Part shown: in pieces, positions 1 through 6,986 of the stretch
Layout: each line of letters begins with the position of its first letter
Numbering within the stretch: the stretch's first letter is position 1
Assembly: GCA_026713405.1 (NCBI GenBank)
Contig: JAPOON010000575.1
Location: forward strand, 1 to 7,318
Source: Gammaproteobacteria bacterium
Lineage (GTDB): Bacteria; Pseudomonadota; Gammaproteobacteria; Pseudomonadales; Azotimanducaceae_A
Direction of reading: 5' to 3'
Length of the DNA: 7,318 bases
Program-made: the position numbers and the translations under genes
Notes under the pieces: model-generated
What the model saw: only the letters and a program-made list of their open reading frames with translations
Database searches by the model: none
Told to the model about the DNA's origin: nothing

Positions 1-576
1 AATATCCAGTCCGGGGGGAGCCAGGACCCGGGGCGGGGGACCGCTGCGTCCCGCTGCGTGTTCATGCACGGCGGCACCTGGGCGACCAAGTTGTATCCGG
101 AAGCGATGTGGATCGAACTGGCGCGCCTGGCGTGCGCGGCCGGGCTTGAGGTGGCACTGCCCTGGGGCAACGGCGAGGAGCGCGACCGGGCGGAACGCAT
201 CGCCCGGGCGAGCGGCGCCACCCTGCTGCCGCGCCTCGATCTTGGCGAACTCATGGATGAACTGCGGCGTGCGCGGTTGGTCGTGGGGGTCGATTCCGGC
301 CTTGCCCATCTTGCCGGTGCGCTGGGCGTTCCAACGGTAGTGATGTACGGCAGCACCGACAGCACACTGACCGGCTGCCGGGGCAGCGGTGCGCACAACC
401 TGCAGGCCGGGTTCCCGTGCTCTCCCTGCCGTTCCAGAACCTGCCGCTATCGGGGCCCCGAGGTCCGCTGGCGGCAAGCGGCCGTGGCACCGCCCTGCTA
501 TGGTGAACTCGACCCGGAAAGGGTCTGGGCGGCGGCGCTGGAGACGATGGATGCAGATCGCCTTCTGCATATTTAA
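1..576 (+). CDS. waaC: LPS heptosyltransferase I, C-terminal part (5' end outside window)
   Basis: WaaC transfers the first L-glycero-D-manno-heptose from ADP-heptose to Kdo-lipid A on the cytoplasmic side of the inner membrane. The visible part is the C-terminal, nucleotide-sugar-binding half of a GT9 enzyme. It contains HGGTW with a following K-x-x-P-E (67-99), the DSGLAHLAGALGVPT block (292-336) typical of ADP-heptose transferases, and then YGSTD. A Cys-rich tail has C at 418, 427 and 442, a late C at 496 and a closing L-x-P-E-R-V-W helix, as in Pseudomonas-type WaaC. About 150 N-terminal residues are missing because the window starts inside the gene. The GTG at 58 opens the frame locally but is internal and not the real start. 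The frame is open back to base 1, but the translation before about base 55 does not look like WaaC, probably because of sequence errors at the edge. The 3' end overlaps waaG by 26 bases, which implies one operon. The family is clear. WaaC rather than WaaF rests on sequence feel and on waaG following directly. Confidence 0.87.
   Translation, partial: NIQSGGSQDPGRGTAASRCVFMHGGTWATKLYPEAMWIELARLACAAGLEVALPWGNGEERDRAERIARASGATLLPRLDLGELMDELRRARLVVGVDSGLAHLAGALGVPTVVMYGSTDSTLTGCRGSGAHNLQAGFPCSPCRSRTCRYRGPEVRWRQAAVAPPCYGELDPERVWAAALETMDADRLLHI
41..59 (+). repeat. Short direct repeat at the left edge
   Basis: CCGCTGCGT occurs twice, at 41-49 and 51-59, one base apart. It coincides with the point where the WaaC translation becomes recognisable, and G/C runs precede it. 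It is more likely an assembly or sequencing artefact, or a slippage site, than a functional repeat. Confidence 0.4.
540..543 (+). promoter_or_regulatory. Ribosome binding site of waaG inside waaC
   Basis: GGAG lies 7 bases before the ATG at 551 and inside the last codons of waaC. It decides the waaG start. The open frame extends upstream to 389, but that upstream part only overlaps waaC coding sequence and has no WaaG similarity. WaaG family proteins begin at this M-Q-I-A-F-C. Confidence 0.6.
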
Positions 577-1702
577 GTACTTCCCCTACGGCGGCATACA
601 GCGGGACCTCCTGAAACTGGGCCGCGAGTGCCTGGCGCGCGGCATGAGCGTGCGCATCTACACGATCCGCTGGCTGGCCGAACCGCCCGAGGATCTGGAA
701 CTCTGCGTCCTGCCCGTGAAGTCACTCAGCCGGCACGCCCAGTACCGGCAATTCGCCAAGCGGGTGCGCGAGGATCTCGAACGCCGGCCCGTGGACCTGG
801 TGGTGGGCATGAACAAGATGCCCGGGCTCGATGTCTACTACGCGGGCGATTCCTGTTACCGGGAAAAGGCACACACGCAACGGAGTGTCTTCTACCGGCT
901 GTTGCCGCGGTACCGTTCGTTCCTGCGTGCCGAGCAGGCCGTGTTCGAACCCAAGAGCGGCACGGAAATACTGACCATATCCGATGTGCAGACGCCGGTG
1001 TTTCAGCGCCACTACGGCACGCCCGCGGGGCGTTTCCATCCCCTGCCGCCGGGCATCGAGCGGGACCGGGCAGCGCCACCGGACCGGCAGGCCGTGCGTT
1101 GCCGGCTGCGGGTGGAACTGGGTCTCGATGGGGCCGAGAGATTGCTGCTCTTCGTCGGATCCGGATTCGTCAAGAAGGGCCTGAACCGGGTGCTGCTGGG
1201 CATGCGCGAGCTGCCGCCCGAGCTGCTGAACCGCACCTGGCTGTACGTGCTCGGCGAGGACAAGCCCGGGCGCTTCGAACGCATGGCGCGCCGGCTGGGC
1301 GTGGCCGCGCGGGTTCGCTTCCTTGGCGGCAGAAGCGATGTGCCGGATTTCCTGCTTGCCGGCGACGGCCTGGTGCTGCCCGCGCTGGATGAGAACGCGG
1401 GGATGGTGATACTGGAGGCCATGATTGCCGGACTGCCGGCGCTGGTGACGGAGAATTGCGGGTATGCGCGTTACCTGGAAGAGGCGGAGGCTGGGCTACT
1501 GACCCCGGTGCCGTTCCGACAGCAGGTGTTCAACGAGCAACTCGTCGAGCTGCTGACGTCGGGTCGGCGTGAACGCTGGTCAATCAACGGCATGGCCGTT
1601 GCCGCGGACGAGAACATCTATCGCATGGTGCCCGCGGCGGTGGACCTGTTCGAATGGTTCGCCGAGGCCCGCAATGCGCGCGCGGCGGCAAGCGAGGGAT
1701 GA
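551..1702 (+). CDS. waaG: LPS core glycosyltransferase WaaG (GT4)
   Basis: WaaG is a retaining GT-B enzyme that adds the first hexose to heptose II of the inner core: glucose from UDP-glucose in E. coli, galactosamine in Pseudomonas. The 383-residue product matches the family length (about 374). It shows the N-terminal FKYFPYGGIQRD with Asp19, the family signature MNKMPGLDVYYAGDSCY near residues 90-106, LPPGI near 170, GSGFVKKGLNR with Lys208-Lys209 in the donor-phosphate site, and ENAGMVILE with Glu281 and Glu289 as the E-X7-E motif. Numbering runs in register with E. coli WaaG as I remember it, where the basic pair is Arg-Lys. So 208 is a conservative Arg-to-Lys change, and the residue pair HP before the E-X7-E is LP here. 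I chose the ATG at 551 because homology begins there and a GGAG precedes it. The gene overlaps waaC and abuts waaP, so translation is probably coupled. The sugar donor cannot be told from sequence. Confidence 0.94.
   Translation: MQIAFCIFKYFPYGGIQRDLLKLGRECLARGMSVRIYTIRWLAEPPEDLELCVLPVKSLSRHAQYRQFAKRVREDLERRPVDLVVGMNKMPGLDVYYAGDSCYREKAHTQRSVFYRLLPRYRSFLRAEQAVFEPKSGTEILTISDVQTPVFQRHYGTPAGRFHPLPPGIERDRAAPPDRQAVRCRLRVELGLDGAERLLLFVGSGFVKKGLNRVLLGMRELPPELLNRTWLYVLGEDKPGRFERMARRLGVAARVRFLGGRSDVPDFLLAGDGLVLPALDENAGMVILEAMIAGLPALVTENCGYARYLEEAEAGLLTPVPFRQQVFNEQLVELLTSGRRERWSINGMAVAADENIYRMVPAAVDLFEWFAEARNARAAASEG
1694..1698 (+). promoter_or_regulatory. Ribosome binding site of waaP at the waaG stop
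   Basis: GAGGG ends 4 bases before the ATG at 1703. The waaG stop (TGA 1700-1702) directly adjoins that ATG, so waaP is most likely translated by ribosomes finishing waaG. Confidence 0.5.
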
Positions 1703-2563
1703 ATGGCCGCGCACGCTGAGCCATACGTTCGAGCGGGACTGGAGGGCGTCCCGGCCGCCGACCGGCTGTTGCAGTGGGGCGAAGCCGTGGAAGGCGAGGT
1801 CTATCGCCAGGGCCCGGGCCGGCGCACCGTTCGCGTCGTGCTCGAGGGCAAGCCCTATTTCCTGAAGTTCCATTGGGGCGTCGGCTGGGCGGAAATCCTG
1901 AAAAACTGGCTGGTCGGCAAGATGCCGGTACTCGGGGCCGAGAACGAATTCCAGGCCTGCCGGCACCTGGAAGCCCGGGGGCTCAATGCGCCGCGCGTTG
2001 CCGCATACGCTGCCGGTACGGGCAATCCCGCGGCCCGGCGTTCGTTGATCCTGTGCGATGAGATCGCCGGGTACGCAAGCCTTGAAGATGTGGTGAACGG
2101 GTGGGATGAGTCGCCCCCGAGTCCGGCGGCCGGCCGGCGTCTTGTAATGGGTATCGCGGACTTCGTCCGGCGCCTGCACGAAGCCGGCGTGGTGCACCGG
2201 GATCTCTATCTCTGCCACCTGTTGCTGCGCACGGATGCCTGGGCCGCGGGCAGGGTGGAGCTTGCGGTGCTCGACCTGCACCGCGCGCGCATTCTCTCGC
2301 CGGTGCCGGACTACTGGCGCAGACGCGACCTGGCGGCGCTGCTGTACTCGGCCCTCGATGCGCCGGTACATCGCCATGCCTGGTTGCGCTTCGTGCGTGC
2401 GTATTCCGGCCGCCCGCTCCGGGAAGCGTTCGCAACGGAGGGCGCGTTCTGGCGCTCGGTATATCGGCGGGCCGTCAAGCTGTACGGCAAGGGATTGAGG
2501 AAGGGGCTGGTCACAGGGCGCTTCCGGACCGCCGATCCGCCGTTGGGCTTGTCGAATGATTGA
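1703..2563 (+). CDS. waaP: LPS core heptose(I) kinase WaaP
   Basis: WaaP is a cytoplasmic kinase of the Kdo/WaaP family (protein-kinase-like fold) that uses ATP to phosphorylate O4 of heptose I. This phosphate supports outer-membrane stability, and the gene is essential in P. aeruginosa. The 286-residue product has the nucleotide-binding Lys in YFLKFH (Lys55), an acidic helix partner in GAENEF (Glu80/Glu82), and the catalytic loop VVHRDLYLCHLLL with Asp167, which corresponds to Asp162/163 shown to be essential in E. coli and P. aeruginosa WaaP. The metal-binding Asp191 lies in LDLHRAR, the DFG equivalent. A basic C-terminal tail with many Arg and Lys follows, consistent with docking on the membrane-bound, acidic LPS core. 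It is about 20 residues longer than the usual 265-268, and the extra lies mainly at the N-terminus. It starts on the base after the waaG stop and is the last gene before the 224-base gap. Confidence 0.93.
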   Translation: MAAHAEPYVRAGLEGVPAADRLLQWGEAVEGEVYRQGPGRRTVRVVLEGKPYFLKFHWGVGWAEILKNWLVGKMPVLGAENEFQACRHLEARGLNAPRVAAYAAGTGNPAARRSLILCDEIAGYASLEDVVNGWDESPPSPAAGRRLVMGIADFVRRLHEAGVVHRDLYLCHLLLRTDAWAAGRVELAVLDLHRARILSPVPDYWRRRDLAALLYSALDAPVHRHAWLRFVRAYSGRPLREAFATEGAFWRSVYRRAVKLYGKGLRKGLVTGRFRTADPPLGLSND

Positions 2564-2787
2564 CCCGCGTATTGGACCAAGGGCGGCGATGAGCGGCTTG
2601 GTGCAATATGCGGGTTAAAGATCGCCGTCATTCGCTGCTTGCTGTCGGGCGTGGGACTGCGCCCGTTGGATGCCGGACTGTCAAATGAATCAGGTTTGCC
2701 CCCGGCCGCTGTTGTCTCGGCTGGCCGGTTTGTGGCCACCTCAGTCATGATTGCTGTCTGGGCCGGTGCGGGAGCACGCGCAAGCGG
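2564..2787 (+). other. 224-base intergenic gap between waaP and the double kinase
   Basis: No frame here gives a convincing protein. Stops are present in the frame leading into the next gene (for example TGA 2686-2688), and no start codon lies between that stop and 2788. Imperfect hairpins are possible: GGCGGCGAT at 2582-2590 pairs with ATCGCCGTC at 2621-2629 (one G-U pair), and GGGCG pairs with CGCCC around 2648-2665. Neither is followed by a T run, so no standard terminator is seen. I found no -35/-10 pair with good spacing. It is the only long non-coding stretch in an otherwise overlapping operon. It could hold a promoter or an RNA element, or be what remained after gene loss. Confidence 0.6.
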
Positions 2788-4176
2788 ATGCAGATCGACC
2801 TCGACAAACTGATTTCCCTGGGGCGGGATGTCGAACCGCCGTTGGAAATTGCACTGGCGGACGGCAGTTGCACGGTCGAGAATATCCACCGCCTGCTGCC
2901 CGGCCGGCGCCTGGCGGCGCGGGGCAGCCACCGGGGCCGGGACGTGTTCTTCAAGCTCTTCTTCGGCAACGGCGCCCGCCGGGCCTGCGGGCGGGACCGG
3001 CAAGGTGTGGAACTGCTGCGCTCGAGCGGCGTCGAAACGCCCAAGCTCCTTCTGGAGACAGCCACAGCGCAGCCCGGTGGACATGCGCTGGTGTTCGAGT
3101 ACCTGAAGCACGCTCGACCCATCGGCACTGGAGAGTGCCCGGAGGTGGGCAATCATGCCGCGCTTGCGGTGGATGCGCTGGCGCGACTGCACGGGCGGGG
3201 AGCGGTGCACCGCGACGCGAACCTCGACAATTTCATGGTAAGCGGCGGACGCCTCTACGTTGTCGACGGGGCCGCCGTCCGGGGAACCCGCGGGGCATTG
3301 GGAGAGCCCGCGAGCCTCAAGGCGCTGGCCGCGTTCCTGGCGGAGTATCCGCCCGCGGAGGATGATCGGGTGCCGGAGCTGCTGTCGCGCTACGAGACGG
3401 GTCGCGGCTGGCCGGAAGGTGCTTCTCGCCTGTCTCGACTTGAAGCCGAACTGGCCGAGGCACGCCGTCTGCGGGTGCGCCGGTACCTGGCCAAGACGGA
3501 ACGGGACTGTACAGAATTCCACGTCGAGCGCGGTTGGCGGTGCGTCATCCTGGCGAAACGGAGCCGCTGGACAGGGGCGCTTGCCGGCTTCGCGCAAGAT
3601 CCGGAAGCGCGCCTGACTGACGCGGAGCGTATCAAGAACGGCCGGTCCGCCACCGTTTTTCGCCTGCGCCTGGATGGCGAGCCGTTCGTGGTGAAGCGAT
3701 ACAACGTCAAGTCGGCCCTGCACCGGGTACGGCGCTGGTTCAGGCACCGGTCGCGCATCGCCTGGCGCAACGGCCATCGCCTGGCGTTTCTCGGAATACC
3801 CGGGGCGGAACCGGTCGCGCTGATCGAGCGCCGCTGGGGTCCGCTGCGCGCCGAGAGCTGGTTGGTGATGCCGGATTGCGGATCCCATGACATCCAGGCA
3901 GAGGTGGAAGCCCGGGGTTGGGCCGATCACCTGCTCGACGGCGTCGTTCGGATTTTCCGAGATCTGAAAACCGCAGGCCTTTTTCACGGCGACACCAAGG
4001 CCAGCAACTTCCTGGTACAGGATGGCACGGTTCATCTCATCGACCTGGACGGCATGCGCGAGTCGCCCCGTTACGCTGCAGATGTCGCGAGGTTTCTGCG
4101 GAATTTCGACGGGCAGGCGCTTACGGAAGCTCGGGCGAGGCTTGCCGCCGAAGGGCTGCTAGGCAGCAGCGAATGA
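2788..4176 (+). CDS. Double kinase-domain LPS core protein (PA5006-like)
   Basis: The 462-residue product has two protein-kinase-like lobes of the Kdo/WaaP/InaA type. The first has Lys56 (FFKLFF), Glu75, an HRD loop (His141-Arg142-Asp143) with DNF after it, and Asp160 in VVDG. The second has VVKRYN with Lys303, an HGD loop (His400-Gly401-Asp402) with Asn407, and Asp419 plus Asp421-Gly422 in LIDLDGM. Both sets of ATP-binding and catalytic residues therefore seem complete. The linker (about 205-285) is rich in Arg and Glu and helical in character, including an R-R-L-R-V-R-R-Y-L segment. A gene of this size and layout sits just before wapO in the P. aeruginosa core locus (PA5006), which fits this context. 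The role is inferred: phosphorylation of core heptoses, or assistance to WaaP. Which sugar or position is modified is not known to me. The ATG at 2788 is the only start after the upstream in-frame stop, and GGAG 13 bases before it is a rather distant ribosome site. The stop overlaps the next gene by 4 bases. Confidence 0.85.
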   Translation: MQIDLDKLISLGRDVEPPLEIALADGSCTVENIHRLLPGRRLAARGSHRGRDVFFKLFFGNGARRACGRDRQGVELLRSSGVETPKLLLETATAQPGGHALVFEYLKHARPIGTGECPEVGNHAALAVDALARLHGRGAVHRDANLDNFMVSGGRLYVVDGAAVRGTRGALGEPASLKALAAFLAEYPPAEDDRVPELLSRYETGRGWPEGASRLSRLEAELAEARRLRVRRYLAKTERDCTEFHVERGWRCVILAKRSRWTGALAGFAQDPEARLTDAERIKNGRSATVFRLRLDGEPFVVKRYNVKSALHRVRRWFRHRSRIAWRNGHRLAFLGIPGAEPVALIERRWGPLRAESWLVMPDCGSHDIQAEVEARGWADHLLDGVVRIFRDLKTAGLFHGDTKASNFLVQDGTVHLIDLDGMRESPRYAADVARFLRNFDGQALTEARARLAAEGLLGSSE

Positions 4177-5909
4177 TCATTCTCGGTCTATCGGGCGCCC
4201 TGGGTCACGACCCGTCCGCGGCGTTGCTGGTGGACGGGGAGATCGTCGCGGCAGCGGAGGAAGAGCGCTTCGTGCGGGACAAGCACGCAAAGAAGCGCAT
4301 GCCCATCGAATCGGCGCGCTATTGCCTGTCTGCGGGAGGTATCGATCCGGCGGATGTGGACATCGTCGCTTTCCCGTACGCGCCCATCCCGTTGTCGTCG
4401 CCTGCCCGCTGGCGCTTCGCGCGCGGCTACTGGTACGCCCCCGACCGGGCGCTGGATGCGTTGCTGAACGGCAACCGCCGATTCCGCCGCAATCGCCGCC
4501 GGGTGCACGAGGCGGGCGTCGCGCTGGGCATCGACTGGTCGACCACCGAGTTCGTGCCCGTGGAGCATCACCTGGCGCATGCGTCGAGCGCCTATCACCT
4601 GAGCGGCTTCGAGGAAAAAACGGCAATCCTCGGAGTAGACGGCAAGGGGGAATACGCCACCACCTTCTTCGGTTACGGTGAAAACGGGCGTATCCACCGG
4701 CTGAAGGAGTTCTACGACCCGGACAGCCTGAGCGGCGTGTACGGCGCGATGACCGAGTACCTGGGTTTCGAGATGCTGGACGGCGAGTACAAGGTGATGG
4801 GGATGGCGCCGTACGGGGATGCGGACCGCTTCGACCTTTCCAGGCTGATACGCTGCAACGGTACCGGGTTCCGGGTGAACACGCGCTACGTGAACACCGT
4901 CGGCCTGCGGCGCTACAAGGAAGACCGGGTGGGGTTCTATTTCAGCCCGAAACTAATCGAGTGGCTGGGGCCGCGCCGGCAGGGCGATGCCGTGGACGAG
5001 CCCTATGTACACCACGCCGCCGCCATGCAGCAATTGTTCGAGGGGCACTGCCTCGATCTGATGGAAACCTGGCTGGGCGACATTCTGCGGGAAACGGGCA
5101 GGCTGGCCTTTGCGGGTGGCGGCGCGCTGAACGTCAAGCTGAATCAGCGGATCGTGGCGCTGCCGCACGTCAGGGAACTGTTTGTGCAACCCGCCTCCGG
5201 CGATGCCGGCACCTCGCTCGGCGCAGCCACCCATGTCGCCGCCGAACGGGGCGAGAGGCTCCACCGGATGACCCACGTGTTCCTGGGGCCCGAGTTCAGC
5301 CATGCCGACTGCCTGGCGGCCCTGGATCGGGAATCGCACCGGGCCGACACCCGCAGACTGGAAAACGTGCCCCGCGAAGTGGCGGAAATCCTTGCCGCCG
5401 GCCACCCGGTGGCCTGGTTTCAGGGCCGCATGGAATTCGGCCCCCGGGCCCTGGGCGCCCGCAGCATCCTCGGTTGCCCCAGCGTTCCCGGCATCGCCGA
5501 CCGCATCAACGAACAGATCAAGTTTCGCGAACGCTGGCGGCCCTTCTGCCCGAGCGTACTCGACCGGGTAGCCCCGGAAATCGTCGGCACGGATCATCCG
5601 GCGCCGTTCATGACCATCACCTTCGACGTGACGCCCGGGTGGCGCGAGCGCATCCCCGAAGTGGTGCACGAGGACGGCACGGCCCGCATCCAGGTGGTGG
5701 AACGGGCGACCAACCCGCGCTACTACGCGCTGCTTGAAGACATGGAACGGCTTACCGGCAACGGGGTTTTGCTCAACACATCGCTGAACCGGCGGGGCGA
5801 GCCCATCGTCTGCCCGCCCGCCGATGCGCTCGACATGTTCTTCGGTTCGGACCTGCAATACCTGGCGCTGGAAGATTTCCTGGTGACAAAGCGAAATGAT
5901 GGCGGTTAA
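4173..5909 (+). CDS. wapO: Carbamoyltransferase of the NodU/CmcH family, probable LPS heptose O-carbamoyltransferase
   Basis: This family moves a carbamoyl group from carbamoyl phosphate via carbamoyl-adenylate, made with ATP, to a sugar hydroxyl. In Pseudomonas, WapO modifies O7 of heptose II. The 578-residue product matches the family length (about 570-585). The N-terminal Kae1-like domain shows ILGLSG..HDPSAALLVDG (3-22), EEERF..DKH (about 30-40), the iron-binding HHLAH (His132/His136), VDG (155-157), GEYKVMGMAPYG, AGGGALN (314-320), and SGDAGTSLGAA with Asp344 as the likely third metal ligand. The C-terminal domain has FGPRALGARS (Gly423 to Arg430), a KFRERWRPFCPS block and LLNTSLN..GEPIVCPP (534 onward). 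No key residue is seen to be missing. The frame extends up to 3918, but homology begins at the ATG at 4173, inside the ATGA shared with the kinase stop. Ribosome-site signal is weak, so coupling is likely. Family assignment is firm. The LPS substrate and the symbol rest on neighbours. Confidence 0.9.
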   Translation: MIILGLSGALGHDPSAALLVDGEIVAAAEEERFVRDKHAKKRMPIESARYCLSAGGIDPADVDIVAFPYAPIPLSSPARWRFARGYWYAPDRALDALLNGNRRFRRNRRRVHEAGVALGIDWSTTEFVPVEHHLAHASSAYHLSGFEEKTAILGVDGKGEYATTFFGYGENGRIHRLKEFYDPDSLSGVYGAMTEYLGFEMLDGEYKVMGMAPYGDADRFDLSRLIRCNGTGFRVNTRYVNTVGLRRYKEDRVGFYFSPKLIEWLGPRRQGDAVDEPYVHHAAAMQQLFEGHCLDLMETWLGDILRETGRLAFAGGGALNVKLNQRIVALPHVRELFVQPASGDAGTSLGAATHVAAERGERLHRMTHVFLGPEFSHADCLAALDRESHRADTRRLENVPREVAEILAAGHPVAWFQGRMEFGPRALGARSILGCPSVPGIADRINEQIKFRERWRPFCPSVLDRVAPEIVGTDHPAPFMTITFDVTPGWRERIPEVVHEDGTARIQVVERATNPRYYALLEDMERLTGNGVLLNTSLNRRGEPIVCPPADALDMFFGSDLQYLALEDFLVTKRNDGG

Positions 5910-5942
5910 GCGCAGCGGACACGGCGCAACGGGCGGCTCGAG

Positions 5943-6986
5943 GTGACCGAAAGCAAGGCGTCGATCAGCCGGTTCGTGCAGATCTGTCCGAACGACGGGC
6001 CACCGTTTCTCGACCTCTGCCGGGTATACGCAAAGGCGGCCGAGCGGCTCGGACTTGCCGCAACGACGGTATACCTGAGCCCGTCCCGGGTGGAACCGGC
6101 ACCGGCCGACAACCGCTATCTCGACGTTGCCGACGTCCGTGTCACCCGGGCACTGGCCGAGGGACTGCGCGAGTTGTTTCCCGACGTACGGGACAGCCTG
6201 GTGCTGTGCCATCGATACCGGGCGTACTGGGCGTTTGCGCGCTCGGGCGCGAGCGCGGGCCGGGCCGTCGCGCTGGCGCACGAGCATGGGTTCTTCAAGC
6301 GCCGCGGCCGCCGCCTGGCCCGGCGGATTTTCGGGCAGGAGATTTCTTTTGCGGGTGTCTCGCCGACGATCGTGTCTGAACTGGAAAGCACCGTCGGAGC
6401 CGCTCTCCATTTACCCAATGCATTGGACCTGGAGCCACTGGAATGGTCCGACAGGAAACAGGCACGCCGAGAGCTGGGACTTCCCGAAGACGGTGTCTGC
6501 ATAGGCGTGATCGGCCGTCTCCACTACAAGAAGAATCCGGAACTGGCCGTAGACGCGTTTCGCTTCTTCAACGAACGGTTCGGCCCCGCTCATCTGGGCG
6601 TTGTCGGCGACGGCGCATTGCGGCAGCGCATGGAAGAACACGCAAAGGGCATGCCCGTCACCTTCACGGGATTTGTGCGCGACCCGAAGAGGCTCGTCCG
6701 GGCGTTCGATGCGGTGCTGCTCACCTCCGGGGCCCGGGCGTTTCCGATCATGGTGGCGCTCGAAGCAATGGCGGCGGACGTGCCGGTTGTGGCGCCCCGG
6801 TTGCCCGATGCAACCAGTGTGCTGGGAGAAACGGGGTGCTATTTCGACGACCGCCGTATCGAGTCGGTGGCGGCGGCATTGCATGAGGCCGTTGCCCCGG
6901 GGGTAACCGGGGCTGGATCAGGACGGGTACGAGAAGAGTTTTCAGTCGCTGCGGTGGCAGGAAGACTGGAGCGACTGCTGGGCTGA
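5943..6986 (+). CDS. GT4-type glycosyltransferase, WapH-like
   Basis: The 347-residue product is a GT-B-fold glycosyltransferase likely to add a sugar to the outer core from a nucleotide-sugar donor. It begins with RFVQICPNDGPPFLDLCRVYA, the style of N-terminus I associate with P. aeruginosa WapH (PA5004), the gene after wapO there. Other marks are ALAHEHGFFKRR near residue 112, SPTIVSEL near 140, the hinge LPNALDLEP near 157, the donor-site GRLHYKKNPELAVDAF near 190, GDGALR, and VALEAMAADVPVV with Glu274. The first Glu expected for the E-X7-E motif is replaced: position 266 is Ala (ARAFPIMVALE). The enzyme may therefore bind its donor in an altered way or be weak. GTG at 5943 is the only start codon after the carbamoyltransferase stop, which lies in the same frame 33 bases upstream. 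A GGGCGG 6 bases before it is a poor ribosome site. It is slightly shorter than WapH (about 376). The exact sugar is unknown. Confidence 0.82.
   Translation: MTESKASISRFVQICPNDGPPFLDLCRVYAKAAERLGLAATTVYLSPSRVEPAPADNRYLDVADVRVTRALAEGLRELFPDVRDSLVLCHRYRAYWAFARSGASAGRAVALAHEHGFFKRRGRRLARRIFGQEISFAGVSPTIVSELESTVGAALHLPNALDLEPLEWSDRKQARRELGLPEDGVCIGVIGRLHYKKNPELAVDAFRFFNERFGPAHLGVVGDGALRQRMEEHAKGMPVTFTGFVRDPKRLVRAFDAVLLTSGARAFPIMVALEAMAADVPVVAPRLPDATSVLGETGCYFDDRRIESVAAALHEAVAPGVTGAGSGRVREEFSVAAVAGRLERLLG

Noticed and set aside
389..550. Upstream extension of the waaG frame (54 extra residues)
   Set aside because: The stretch overlaps conserved WaaC coding sequence including its Cys cluster, is Arg/Pro-rich with no WaaG similarity, and a GGAG ribosome site precedes the ATG at 551.
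2572..2620. Possible promoter in the gap (TTGGAC with CAATAT or TTAAAG as -10)
   Set aside because: The spacings are about 26 or 12 bases, not near 17, and matches are poor, so I do not call a promoter.
2751..3365. A 204-residue + frame starting in the gap and overlapping the double kinase
   Set aside because: It lacks any recognisable motif, starts on TTG and runs out of frame through the first kinase domain, which has all expected residues.
2311..4035. A 574-residue open frame on the - strand running across the end of waaP, the gap and most of the double kinase
   Set aside because: It is antisense to two genes with clear kinase motifs, has no recognisable motif, and long antisense frames are usual in GC-rich DNA. 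The real genes on the + strand carry the catalytic residues.
3918..4172. Upstream extension of the carbamoyltransferase frame (85 extra residues)
   Set aside because: It lies over the HGD and DLDG motifs of the second kinase domain. Family homology starts exactly at the ATG at 4173 within the ATGA overlap.
4953..6410. A 485-residue open frame on the - strand opposite the carbamoyltransferase and the glycosyltransferase
   Set aside because: It lies opposite well-supported family motifs in both genes and has low-complexity composition (Gly, Arg, Pro, Ala) typical of a shadow frame.
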